A stretch of DNA of 64,000 nucleotides from Adenophora triphylla var. japonica (lineage: Eukaryota > Streptophyta > Magnoliopsida > Asterales > Campanulaceae): contig JAFEMH010004875.1 of assembly GCA_022495995.1 (NCBI GenBank), positions 123,898 through 187,897 on the forward strand. Reading direction: 5' to 3'. Shown piece by piece: positions 43,566-56,106 of this stretch. The position numbers and the translations under genes are program-made. Numbering within the stretch: the first letter of the stretch is position 1; each line of letters begins with the position of its first letter. The notes beneath the pieces are model-generated. The model was not told the DNA's origin. It was given only the letters and a program-made list of their open reading frames with translations, and did not search any database.

Positions 43566-44005
43566 ACACAAAATCTGGGGAGAAACGCGTTTCTCCATCG
43601 CTTATGGAGAAACGGGGCAACGTTTGTCGCGCGACATACTTAGCCACAACAACTGGATATCCTTTCCAAAGCTTCTGGATATCCAGAACATTGAATATGG
43701 ATATCCAGAAGCTTTGGAAAGGATATCCAGAAACCAAATATTTTTTCTGGCTATCCTTTTCAAAGCTTCTGGATATCCATATTCAATGTTCTGGATATCT
43801 AGAAGCTTTGGAAAGGATATCCAGAAAAAATATTTGGTTTCTGGATATCCTTTCCAAAGCTTCTGGATATCCATATTCAATGTTCTGGATATCCAGAAGC
43901 TGATGAATGTGATATCCAGAAACTGGCTAAGTATGTCGCGCGACAAACCTTGCCCCGTTTCTCCAGACGCGACGGAGAAACGCGTTTCTCCCCAGAGACC
44001 GACTC
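43566..44005. mobile_element. Foldback element with nested palindromes (copy 1, 440 bp)
   Basis: Outer arms carry the 18 bp perfect palindrome GGAGAAACGCGTTTCTCC (about 43577 and 43977), then GGAGAAACGGGG and TTTGTCGCGCGACATA in inverted order on the two sides. The centre consists of GGATATCC-rich modules: 43658-43731 is a 31 bp inverted repeat with a 12 nt loop, repeated in variant form twice more. Runs of 9-10 T flank it, consistent with a 9 bp duplication of a T tract that is uninterrupted at 59502-59513. A 9 bp duplication would suit a Mutator-like origin, but the outermost ends match poorly. Confidence 0.8.
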
Positions 44006-44038
44006 TTTTTTTTTAAACCAAGAGTTACAGATGATAAA

Positions 44039-44934
44039 TCTATACTATAGTATATTAAAGTAGGCCAAACTCCATTAGGTGTTGCCACATAAGACTCAAA
44101 ATGTGATTCTTGCATTCTCATGCTTCCAACTCATCCAACCTTTGATTTCTATGTGATGATTCGTATCCGCCCTAATAGCTAATAATATTCATAATCCTTA
44201 AAAGGTATGTGAATGGGTACTATATTAAGGTGATTAGTAATAGTTAATTTAAAGAAGTCTAATATTTCTAATGTGTTAATACTAAGTAAAAGTGATTAGT
44301 TAAAAGTAATAGATATTAACTTTAAATATTTGAATGTGTACATATTACTAGGAAGAAGTATGATGATTTTCATTTGATGATCACTACATATGAAAAGAAG
44401 AAGTATATAACATAGATAGAGATAATATATATACTAGAGGTTGACACTAGATAAGGCTCACAATTAAATTCAACATTTACTACAAATCATCAAGATAGTC
44501 TTTAGGGATTCATGAACGGAAGATTGTTGATATATTCAATATTTGGTATACTACAAACATTAAGAATATGTAGAATCATTACATTAGTTCATCATTATGT
44601 TCATTAGTAACATGCATATGAAAATTCAAAAGACACACCAAAGTAAATTCACTCTTGCTAGCAATTACTAATTTAAGTTAAAATATTAAAAACCTTCAAG
44701 AAACCCCCTCCTCAAACTTGATCAAGGTAAGATTTTCCAAATTATAAGAATTTTCAACTTTATTTGTAGTAGTCGATCTGTTTGTTGATTAGAATTTTTG
44801 ATAATCTTTATCAAATGAGTTTAGTTTGTATTTTGTATGCATATAACAGTTTCATGGAATTGAACTTGAGGCAAGTTACTACATAATCTAGCATTTCGTA
44901 CGTGTTTTCAAGGTAAGTTCTTCTCATTTTCTAC

Positions 44935-44969
<35 letters not shown>

Positions 44970-47729
44970 CATTACATGTTTATGCTTTCATTTTTCTACT
45001 TTTTTATATATCATGAAATGTTTATGTTTTTATACATGTTGTGAGGATGGTGTTTGAAGGTGTGATTGCAAAAATCAAGTGAATTATTATGATATTAAAA
45101 TAAACTGCATAATTAATGTTGGCTATTGTGATGGTAATGATTTTTCATATAGCATACTTATATTATTGACAGTCAACCAGAGAGACAACAAACAAAACTG
45201 AAAGGGGAAAGTACATTTGTTTTGATGAATCTTCTTGGATCAAGAATCAAGCTGCAAATTTTTAATTTATTTATTTATCTTCTTCATTCATTAATTATTT
45301 GTTTAGGTTCCCCCTCTTATCCTAATTCCTCTCTCCATGTTTATGATTTTTTATACGTATACTCTTAGAGAATATTAAAAACGTTGTTAATTTGGTAATT
45401 GGAGGTGATATGAAAGATGGAAAAAGAAAGCATACAATTGAGCATCTTAGCGGATCAATAGTTGGTCACGCTCTTTTGGAATTTTGAGATTTATACCATG
45501 GAACATTAGGTAAGTATTCATTTCTTATTATTATATTTTTCATATTGTCATTTTTGTTTTTTTACTCATTCCAACCCATAAAACAATATTCACATTTATT
45601 TAGAAATAAATTTGATTAAACTTTGAGCAATATTTTAAGTTAATTTATTTTATGGTACTCCCTTTGTCCCAAAAAAAAAGTTCATTTTTTTTTCAAATTT
45701 ACTCTTGATCAATTAAGTAAAATTGAAAGTTGTTTAGACATTTATATTGGGACAAAGAAAATAATACTTTCAATGGGTGTATCAATAATAAGATTTAAAA
45801 TTTCATTTCAGTCATTAGTTTTTTCTTTAATTAAAGTTTAATCAAATCGAACACATAAGAAGGGTGTTTGTTTTACGTAGGCAGAGGATGTATGTTGTTA
45901 ATTTTGGATTGGCTATTAATATTAATTATTGTATAAATTCTTTAATCTTGAATGATGTTTTCACATTTTTTTTTGGATGTGTGTAGAAATTATGTTATTC
46001 TTTGCTTATGATTAATTTGTGCACTTTTGTTTCATTAATGTTATTGTTTTCTTTACTCTCAATGCAGGTATAGATTTTGAGCTTTGTAATCCTTCATTGT
46101 CAAAGCAACTTCAATGTAAAAAATAATCGTTCGTTGCAGCGAAAGCTAGAAGGCAGTAGAGGAAGAATAATAATAAAGACTCAGTATGAGACATAATAAA
46201 GTGTATATGTGTATATAAATATTTCTACCATTGCAAATATAATATTTTTTTTCTATTTAATTGAATCGAATTTTTATTAAATTTTTTGTATTTCTTTGAT
46301 TTTATTTTTATTTATTTATTGTAATGATTATATTACGTACACTTTAATATCTTCTATGTATTCAGTGTTGCAGATTTTGCATCAAGAATGTCACAATATT
46401 TCATCATCAAACTTTAGCAATCTCAAAATAACCCCCAACGACATTGACCTAGCAAAAATGAAGAAGAGAAAGGTGGAAAAAAAAAAGTAGATAAGGAAAA
46501 AACGTTTAGATGGAACGTATATGATTGTCCCCTTAATGGAGTATTGTTATTGCATTGTAATTTTATTTCTTAAATTTTTAAATTAATTACTTTCATTAAC
46601 TACTTTTACAATTGTATAGACAATTTACAATACTTAGTGAAATAATAAAAGTTAAATATAATTGACATATATTGAAACTCAAGTGTGTAGCACCATCTTC
46701 ATATTAAATACTTGCGTGATTTATACAATTGATATTCGATCACAATTCTAAAAGTATAATTGGTATTAAAAGATAATGATTTCTTAGTAATAGGGATACT
46801 AAATATATTTTGGGATAAAATTAATCTTCTACAATAACAATCATTAAGAGACATAGTAATAGATAATATCTATATATTCAAACTTTGAGTCGTTTTCATT
46901 GGAGAAATGTTTTAAAAGGTTGATTGTTAGAAAATGCATAAATATATTGCTATCCATTTTCAAACTTTTAGCTTTGCAATTATATAATAAAATATGAAAA
47001 AATGAAAAAGAAAATATTGGTATAGTGTTTTTTATTAATTCACTTTGAAATACAATTTCACTAAAATCATCATTTATTTTGAAATAAAGAAGTACTAATC
47101 AATTTACAATAATAGATGGTAGAATATGAAAGATTGGGCAAGTTCATAGCCATTAATCGATGCATGCATACATCTAATTAATGAGAATAAATTTACCTAA
47201 CATAATGCTTATAATTTAGATGGAGTTACGAAATTTGAATGTTTGTGTTTGATTTAAAGAATGTAATGTTCATTGAATCACATTCATTATTGTTTAACCT
47301 CACTAATGATGACTAGATTCAAAATAGTTTAATTTTCAAAGATATTAAAAATAAAATTTCAATACCAATATTTAATAATGAAATACATTTTCATAGATTT
47401 TAGTTTCATAATAATATTAAAAAAAAGTGATGTTTATTTCTTTTGTTGAAATAATTAGCTTCATTATTTAACAATAACATTTCATAAAAATTAATATTTA
47501 TGATTTGATATTTTGCATATTTTTTATCGAATTGTACTGTCTTACGTAACTAATATCTAATATCATTATAAGTTATTTTGAAAATATGAAGAGTTTAAGT
47601 CATATTTCATTTATAGATGATAAATGTGCTAATCACTTGCAATCATATTTTATATGCATTAGTCTATTTAATTAGCTAATTAATAAACATTCATGTCAGA
47701 TCCCGTGCGGAGCACGGGCATCACCTTAG
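44039..47729 (+). mobile_element. Non-autonomous Helitron (3.7 kb)
   Basis: Starts TCTATACTATAGTATATTAAAG after host A and ends ...CACCTTAG before host T. A hairpin CCCGTGC-GGA-GCACGGG (47702-47718) lies 11 nt from the 3' end, the typical plant Helitron terminus. The interior has no Rep or helicase ORF; it is AT-rich, with a TA microsatellite at about 44940-44968 and a short degenerate MITE at 45658-45764. The related locus at about 59535 lacks the insertion. Confidence 0.85.
45658..45764. mobile_element. Degenerate Stowaway-like MITE inside the Helitron
   Basis: CTCCCTTTGTCCC at the left and GGGACAAAG at the right, about 107 bp. Ends are weaker than in the other copies. Confidence 0.55.
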
Positions 47730-47812
47730 TACAATAGTACATAGGGAGAGACTATTGCCACCTACACTTTTTAATCATTCACTAAATCATTAATGGTCAA
47801 ACAAAATTAATA

Positions 47813-48175
47813 CTCTTTCCGTCCCACACCAAGGTTTCATGTGAATTTATACGCTTTTTAAGATTTTTTTTTTAAAATGGGTAGAAAATTAGAGAAGAGA
47901 AGGTAAAAGTTAAATGTGTGGTAGGGAATAGGAGAGAGAATGTAAAAATTAAAAATATTTAATAGGAGAGATAATGAGTGAGAGGAATAGTAAGTTAATG
48001 ATTGATTTTTTTGTAAATATGTTAACTTTATAAGAGTATAATGAATAGTTTTTTTGTAAATATATGGAGATGATAAGGATATAAATATATGAAAAACTTT
48101 CTATTTAAGGAAGAAAACCTTGAAGTGGGACGGACCAAAAGAAAAAGGTGGAACCTTGAAGTGGGACGGAGGGAG
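47813..48175. mobile_element. Stowaway-type MITE (363 bp)
   Basis: Ends CTCTTTCCGTCCCACACCAAGG and CCTTGAAGTGGGACGGAGGGAG, with TA at both borders. Confidence 0.88.
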
Positions 48176-48229
48176 TAGTTGATTTGGACAAAATTATCTT
48201 TTATAAATTTGCCAATTATTAAGTTATTA

Positions 48230-48497
48230 CTCCCTCAGTCCGAAAATACTTATAGTTCTAACACTTCTCACACATATTAAGAAAAATAAATAATACATAT
48301 TAAATTAAATAGAGTAAATTACTCTTTAAATATTTCAAGTATCTAGGCAGTTAAATGTTTTTACTATAACAACTACATAATCATAAATAAGGGTAGTTCA
48401 GGAAAATTGTGTCAAAGTTCATGGAAAACTACAAAATTGCAAGTATTTTGAGACAAAATTATTCTTCTAAATTGCAAGTATTTTGAGACAGAGGGAG
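48230..48497. mobile_element. Stowaway-type MITE (268 bp)
   Basis: Ends CTCCCTCAGTCCGAAAATACTT and AAGTATTTTGAGACAGAGGGAG, with TA at both borders. A variant TIR family (CAGTCCG). Confidence 0.85.
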
Positions 48498-48599
48498 TAG
48501 GAATTGTCCAAATTACCCTTTCAAGTTGTTCTTCTCTCTCTCTCATTAATGAAAGTTATATAAATATTATTCATAATCTTTTCTATTTTTTTTTGATAC

Positions 48600-48604
48600 A
48601 CAGG
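48600..48604 (+). repeat. Target-site duplication ACAGG (left) of the copia element
   Basis: ACAGG precedes the 5' LTR and follows the 3' LTR at 59377-59381. Confidence 0.95.
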
Positions 48605-49573
48605 TGTTAGTGTAATCTGCAGGTGATATCGCAGATGATTTCCCAAAAGTCCAGGTGATATCGCAGATGATTTCCTGGACTGAAAATTATATAGTTGTAT
48701 ATTTCTTGTTTGTTATTTAATGGACTAACGTGCTAATATGGTCTGTATAGTCTATGGTTTATGGTTATATTTCAGGGTGCAATAGCATCAAAGAAGGAGC
48801 TAGACACGTGTGGAAATTGGAAGAAATGAATTAATACATTTTATGTATTAATTCGTAATTTTGGCAAACAACAAACAACACGTGTGTGGACTTTGTCAAA
48901 GGTTGTTGCTGAGTTATAGAAGAAGTACAAGGATGATAAAGCAAGGGAGTACAAGGCGTGGAAGCATGGCTTGAGGATTAAACAACTCGGTTGCTACAAA
49001 ATAGGAAGTGGGAGCTAGAATTGTGGAAACAAATTCACCCACTCTCCCTACACTTCCTCCACGTGCAAGACCAGCCCCAAGGCTGTTATTGGAGTAGCCT
49101 TCAAGTATTTGAAGACTATAAATAAGCTTGGAAGGTTTCATTTGAAGACATGCCAATTATATCATCACATTCACACCTTCGAAAAGCTTAGAGATAGAGT
49201 TCTTTGTTTGGATCTTTTTAATCCTTTCTCCCTTGTAATTTCGCACTTGATTACTTTGGTATCAAGGTGTGTGAAGGCTAGGATAGGATTCCGTTCTTTA
49301 TCTCTTGTTCCATAGAGCATAAAATAGATATAGCTATAGGGAACTTTCGGCTTTGTAAATTCATTCATAGTGATTATAAAGTCTTGCCTAAGAGGCACTC
49401 TCAAGTTATATTTATATAACTTGAGAAAAACAATTTTGGTGTTTTATTCCGCTGCAAACTCTTTTACAAAATTGTTTTATTTTCGAAGTGTGTGTGTGTG
49501 CCATCCCAAGTGCTATCGTTGGTCTTTGTTATCACCTTGGATATCACTTGTGATTCAAGCCGTGACAATTTCA
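48605..49573 (+). repeat. 5' LTR of the copia element
   Basis: Probable TATA box TATAAATAA at 49117-49125. The first 70 bases hold two dimers of the 12 nt word (48623 and 48655), and the last 80 bases a forward dimer (49498-49518) plus a reverse dimer (49528-49547). Confidence 0.95.
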
Positions 49574-49576
49574 ATT

Positions 49577-49588
49577 GGTATCAGAGCC
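49577..49588 (+). promoter_or_regulatory. Copia primer-binding site
   Basis: TGGTATCAGAGC, three bases after the LTR end, complementary to the 3' end of initiator Met tRNA. Confidence 0.92.
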
Positions 49589-49626
49589 TCTCACTTGACG
49601 ATACAAAGTGTTTGGTCCTTTTTGTC

Positions 49627-50766
49627 ATGGCTTTTGATCCTGCAAATCCAAACCAAAAACGTCTTCCTGTTTTAGATGGTTCGAATTATGCATATTGGAA
49701 AATTCGCCTTCGCTCGCATATCAAATCAATTGATCTTCAAGCATGGCGATCTATAGTTCATGGGTACTCTCTTCCACTATTACCTCCTGATGAGGATGGT
49801 GATGTTCAGGTTAAACCTGAAGGTGAGTGGACTAATGAAGAGATCACCCTGGCTAACTATAATGAGAAAGCTCTTAATGCTATCTTTGAGTGGGTTGACA
49901 TGCATATTTTTAAACTTGTTCAAAATTGTTCCACAGCTCAAGAAGCTTGGGATATTTTACAAAGGTTTTGTGAAGGTGATTCTAGTGTGCGTGAAAACAA
50001 ACTTAGAGGTCTTACTGGCAAATTTGAAAGGTTGAGAATGGGTGAAAGTGATACCATTTCCTCTTATTTTGAAAAATTGTTTGACATTGCTAATGAGTGT
50101 CAACTTTTAGGTGAACCTTTTACAAACAAACAATTGGTTTCAAAGGCTATTAGAACTCTCCCTGAGCGTTTTAATATTAAGGTTTCATCTATAGAAGAGG
50201 CTCACAATCTTTCTACTATGAACATCAATTCCTTAATGAGCATTTTAAAAAAATTTGAATCAAACCTTGCTGAGCAAAGTGAAGCTTCTAAAGGCAAGAG
50301 TGTTGCTTTAAAAGTTCAATCCTCTAGTGGTTCAACTAATGAGGATGACGAAATTTTTGAGGAATTAGGTGAAGATGCCAGTGTTGCCTTACTTACCAGG
50401 AAATATAACTCAATGGTGAGAAAATTTAACAAAGAAAATGTGCAGGTGAAGGCTAAAGAGCAACAAGCCAAGGTGTACAATTCAATGCCCAAGAGGACAT
50501 TTCCATCTACTCAAAAAGGTGGTCCCATAAGGAGAGCATCATCAGATCAATCCAGATCTGATCCAAAATACCTTGAATCAATCCAATGTCATGCTTGCTC
50601 TGGATGGGGTCATTACTCAAATGAGTGTGCTAACACTCTAAGGAAGATGGGAAAGAACCTATGGGTTTCTCTCAGTGACAATGAAGATGAGGAGACCAAT
50701 CAATCTGAAGATTCAGATCAAACAGCAATGGTGGTCACAAGCGTGACTCGGATTACAATCGAGTGA
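49627..50766 (+). pseudogene. gag: Copia gag
   Basis: ATG 49627 (MAFDPANPNQKRLPVLDG) is the first ATG in frame after the primer site. NYAYWKIRLRSHI and the following region fit the copia gag (UBN2-type) fold: LVQNCSTAQEAWDILQ, TISSYFEKLFDIANECQLL. A Lys-rich segment and CCHC knuckle CHACSGWGHYSNEC follow at about 50588-50629. TGA at 50764-50766 lies in a cluster of the 12 nt words. The family frame normally continues, so this is a premature end or frameshift. The protein would form particles with element RNA. Confidence 0.85.
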
Positions 50767-50833
50767 TACCCCAGGTGATATCTAAAGTGGGATAGCACCT
50801 GAGATATCATCCAACAGGTATACAGATTTAAAT

Positions 50834-51463
50834 TTGATAAATGCTATTTGTTTTGTGGGTTCTGTTAACATGGATGCAGGTAGTTCACAAGAGGAGAAGG
50901 AGTTCAGCAAGGATGAACTCATTTGTGGTCTTAAGAACCTTTGCAAAGAATTGGTAGACGAATGGAAGAAAGATAACACGAAGGTGATCTCATTTGTCCC
51001 AAAGAGGTTCAAGATCTAGCGATGGCTTGACTAGATTGGAAGTTCAACTCACAAAGAAGGATGTGGAGGAGTGGACAAAGTCAAGAGCAAGCTTACTCTT
51101 GCCGAGACAACGTTCAAGAAACTCAACACGAGTTCTACCAAGTTAGATGCAATTCTTGGGTTGTCTAAACCACTCAAGGCAGGTATGGGTTTTCAAGAGT
51201 CTTTGAATGCTATTACTTCTACTTTGTCTAATACAGAAGATAAGTTAATTTTTGTTAAAGAAAGAGATCATGTTGAACTTATATCGTCTGATAAGTCTTC
51301 TGACAAGGTAAAAATATGTATCTACTGTTACTCTACTGGACATTTGAAAAATGATTGTAAAACTCTCTTAAAGAAACAGTCCAGTTCCTGTGTGATACCT
51401 GAAGTGCTACCTAGCATGTCAGATATCACCTTTGTCGATCGAGAAGAAAAATTATCTAAGTAG
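50834..51463 (+). pseudogene. Copia gag-protease linker with second zinc knuckle
   Basis: Two open pieces (50834-51019 and 51071-51463) in different phase. A coiled Lys/Glu-rich stretch (MDKVKSKLTLAETTFKKL), then CIYCYSTGHLKNDC, a CCHC knuckle at about 51325-51366. In SIRE-type elements a long linker with a second knuckle before protease is usual. Broken by at least one shift. Confidence 0.7.
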
Positions 51464-51464
51464 A

Positions 51465-51878
51465 AAAGTGTGGCAACCTAAGTCTAATCTAATATGTGAT
51501 GTTGTATGCACTGCCTTAAAAACTAATGTTGAAGGTTCATGGTATTTTGATAGTGGTTGTTCTCGTCATATGACTGGAACAAAAATGTTTTTAAAGGAAT
51601 ATGAATCTATTCAAGGTGGTAGTGTAACATATGGTGGTGGTGGCAAGAGTAATATAGTAGGAAAAGGTGTATTGAATGTACCTGGATTTCCTGCTTTGAA
51701 AAATGTTTTGCATGTTGATGGACTGGTAACTAATTTAATTAGTATTAGCCAACTTTGTGATGACAACCTTGAAGTAAAATTCAATAAAAACACTTGTGAA
51801 GTTTTTGATTGTACCAATAAGCGTGTTATGATTGGTACTAGGTCAAGTAATAACCGCTATCTTGTTGAGGATAAATAA
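51465..51878 (+). pseudogene. Copia aspartic protease
   Basis: WYFDSGCSRHMTG at about 51540-51578 is the copia protease active site. It is followed by GGGGKSNIVGKGVLNVP and LISISQLCDDN, standard blocks. Ends at TAA 51876-51878 just before the integrase zinc-binding part. Cuts the gag-pol polyprotein. Confidence 0.85.
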
Positions 51879-51879
51879 G

Positions 51880-52861
51880 TGTGTCATTACGCGAGGGTTG
51901 ATGATGCTACCTTATGGCATCAAAAGTTGGGTCATGTCCATTTTCGTAACATTGTGAAACTCATTAATCTTTGAAGCTATAAGAGGTATACCTAGTGGAC
52001 ATAAGTACGAAAATCATATGTGAAGATTGTCTAAAGGGTAAACAAACACGTGCTACCCATAGTGCTACCCAACATAATGAGGAGTGATGCAGGACAACGC
52101 CCGTTTTCAATTAATGCATATGGATTTAATGGGTCCAGTTGAGGTAGACGGTTTAGGAGGTAAGAAATATACTTTTGTAATAGTTGATGATTTTTCTAGA
52201 TTTACTTGGGTATATTTTTGAAAGAAAAATCGAAACTTTTGAAAAGTTTAAAGTCTTACATGCTAAAATCAAAAACATGTTTTCTGCTCTTATCATGCGA
52301 ATAAGGTCTGATCATGGAACGGAGTTTGATAATTCATTGTTCTTTACGTTTTGTGAATTAAAAGGAATTAAACATGAGTTTTCTGCTCCTAAAACACCTC
52401 AACAAAATGGGGTGGCTGAAAGGAAAAATAGGACCTTACTTGAGATGGCACGTGTGATGTTGTTTTCAAAAAGAATTTCAAAAAGATTTTGGGCCGAGGC
52501 CTTAAACACTGCGTGCCACACGGCCAATAGGGTTTTTCTAAGACCTGGTACTAGAATGACACCTTATGAAATTTTGAATGGTAGGATACCAAAGGTTCAT
52601 TATTTTCATACATTTGGGTGTGTGTGTTATGTTCTAAATGATCGGGATTACTTAGCTAAATTTGACTCTAAAAGTGATAAGGCTATATTTCTTGGGTATG
52701 CTCAGGACAGTCGAGCATATAGGGTTTATAACTTTAGGTTAAAAACCATTCAGGAATCAATTAACGTTGTTTTTGATGATTTAGCAAGTGTTACAGGTGA
52801 TGGAGTACAGGAATCTCCATTAATATTCTTTGGAAGAAGCTGGAGAATCAAAATCAAGTAA
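51880..52861 (+). pseudogene. Copia integrase
   Basis: LWHQKLGHVHFRNIV near 51913 starts the HHCC (gag_pre-integrs) domain, with CEDCLKGKQTRA near 52020 in a shifted frame. MDLMGPVEVDGLGGKKYTF at about 52112 carries the first catalytic Asp. RSDHGTEFDN holds the second, and the Glu in PQQNGVAERKNRTL the third (52184-52861 frame). Stops lie near 51975 and a shift near 52200. Ends at a cluster of 12 nt words. It would integrate cDNA, producing 5 bp duplications such as ACAGG. Confidence 0.85.
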
Positions 52862-52877
52862 GTGATACCCCAGTGCT

Positions 52878-53993
52878 TTGGCCCAAGTGTTGCCCTTTGA
52901 AGGGATAGCATCTCCGGTATCACCCAAGACCAATCCAGCAACTGAAAAGGATGAACAGTCAGATGATGATGCTCATGTGCATGAAGATTTGAGAAGGGAT
53001 CCACCAGCTAGGATCAGAAGAGACCATCCTTCCTCTCAAATTATTGGAGAAGCAATACGAACAAGGAACAAAGGACATTTTAGTGACCGTGAAATGGCAA
53101 GGTATGTGTGCATGTCCACCACATACCACAAGGTAAAATATTCCTGTTTTGTCTCTTCTTTAGAACCCAAAAATATTTCTGAAGCTTTAAAAGATAATTT
53201 TTGGATACATGCCATGCAAGAGGAACTTGAACAATTTGCTCGTAATGAAGTTTGGTGTTTAGTACCACGTCCTAGTAATACAAATGTTATTGGTACTAAA
53301 TGGATTTTCAAAAACAAATCAGATGAGCAAGGAAATATTGTTAGGAACAAAGCTCGTCTCGTAGCACAAGGTTACACCCAAATTGAAGGTGTTGACTTTG
53401 ATGAGACCTTTGCTCCTGTTGCTAGAATAGAATCTATAAGACTCCTCTTGGCTATAGCTTGTTTTCTAAAAATTACTTTGTTTCAAATGGATGTTAAAGC
53501 TGCCTTTTTAAATGGTTATTTAAAAGAAGAAGTTTTTGTTGAACAACCAAAAGGATTTGAAGATCCTCATCTACCAAACCATGTATATAGACTTGATAAA
53601 GCCTTATATGGCTTGAAACAAGCTCCACGTGCATGGTATGGTCGCTTAACCTCTTTTTTACTTGAATATGGCTTTACAAGAGGTGAAGCGGATAGGACCT
53701 TATTTATCCTAAGGCATGGCAAAGAAATAGTCATTGTTCAAATTTATGTTGATGACATAGTCTATGGCTCTACTTCTCAAACATGTTTAAAAGATTTTGT
53801 AGAAGCTATGACATCAACATTTGAAATGAGCATGATTGGAGAGTTAACATTCTTTCTAGGCTTGCGGGTGAAACAATCAAATGAAGGAATATTCATTTCA
53901 CAAAGCAAGTATGCAAAGAGCCTAGTAAAAGGTTTGGGTTGGAAGGAGCAAAAGTTCAAAAATCCCCATGTGTTCTTCTCTCAAACTTGGTAG
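52878..53993 (+). pseudogene. Copia reverse transcriptase
   Basis: RT core from [20 protein letters not shown] through [34 protein letters not shown] (first Asp) and YVDDIVYGS (catalytic pair), to [19 protein letters not shown]. Open across the full core; it loses phase at about 53970 and ends at TAG 53991-53993, where RNase H starts in the next frame. Copies element RNA into DNA. Confidence 0.9.
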
Positions 53994-54683
53994 AGATCAA
54001 GTAGGTGAGGATGTTGATCCTACTCTTTATCGTTCAATGATAGGTAGCCTTCTCTATCTCACTTCTAGTCGTCCTGATATCATGTTCAGCGTGTGTGTTT
54101 GTGCACGTTATCAAGCCAATCCTAAAGTCTCTCACCTTAATTCTGTCAAAAAGATAATTAAATATGTTTCGGGAACAAGTGAATTAGGGATTTGGTTCGA
54201 TAAGGATACTAATATCAATTTGGTTGGCTTTAGTGACTCGGATTGGGCGGGGGATATGGATGATAGGAAGAGTACTAGTGGGGGGTGTTTTTACTTGGGC
54301 AATAATTTAGTTTCATGGTATAGTCGTAAACAAAATTGTGTTTCTCTCTCCACAAAGTGAGTCCGAGTATGTTGCACGGTAGTTGTGGTTCACAACTTAT
54401 TTGGCTAAAACATATGTTAGATGACTATGGCCTAGAGAGTAATTCTTTGACTATGTACTGTGATAACCTGAGTGCTATCAACATTTCAAAAAACCCAGTT
54501 CAACATTCCCGTACCAAACACATTGACATACGTCATCATTTTCTTAGAGATATGGTAGATAAAGGTCTAATTAACATTGATCATATTGATACTAAGTATC
54601 AACTGGCTGACATCTTTACCAAGGCCTTAGACCACGAGAGATTTTCTAGTTTGAAAAGATCTCTTGGTCTTTGTAATCTCTGA
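53968..54683 (+). pseudogene. Copia RNase H
   Basis: RSMIGSLLYLTSSRPDIMF links RT to RNase H. FSDSDWAGDMDDRKST has the first Asp; the frame then shifts at about 54350 near the catalytic Glu region. CDNLSAINISKNPVQHSRTK holds the next Asp, and HIDTKYQLADIFTKALD is the conserved end. Stop TGA at 54681-54683, 13 nt before an inverted word set. Confidence 0.88.

Positions 54684-56106
<1,423 letters not shown>

Noticed and set aside
43403..44016. Several open frames of 110-166 codons on both strands
   Set aside because: They read through mirrored GGATATCC modules of the foldback element. The peptides are the same repeat read forward and backward, with no known domain or consistent start.
48914..49404. 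Frames repeated at 58720-59209
   Set aside because: They lie inside the two copia LTRs and have no coding signature.
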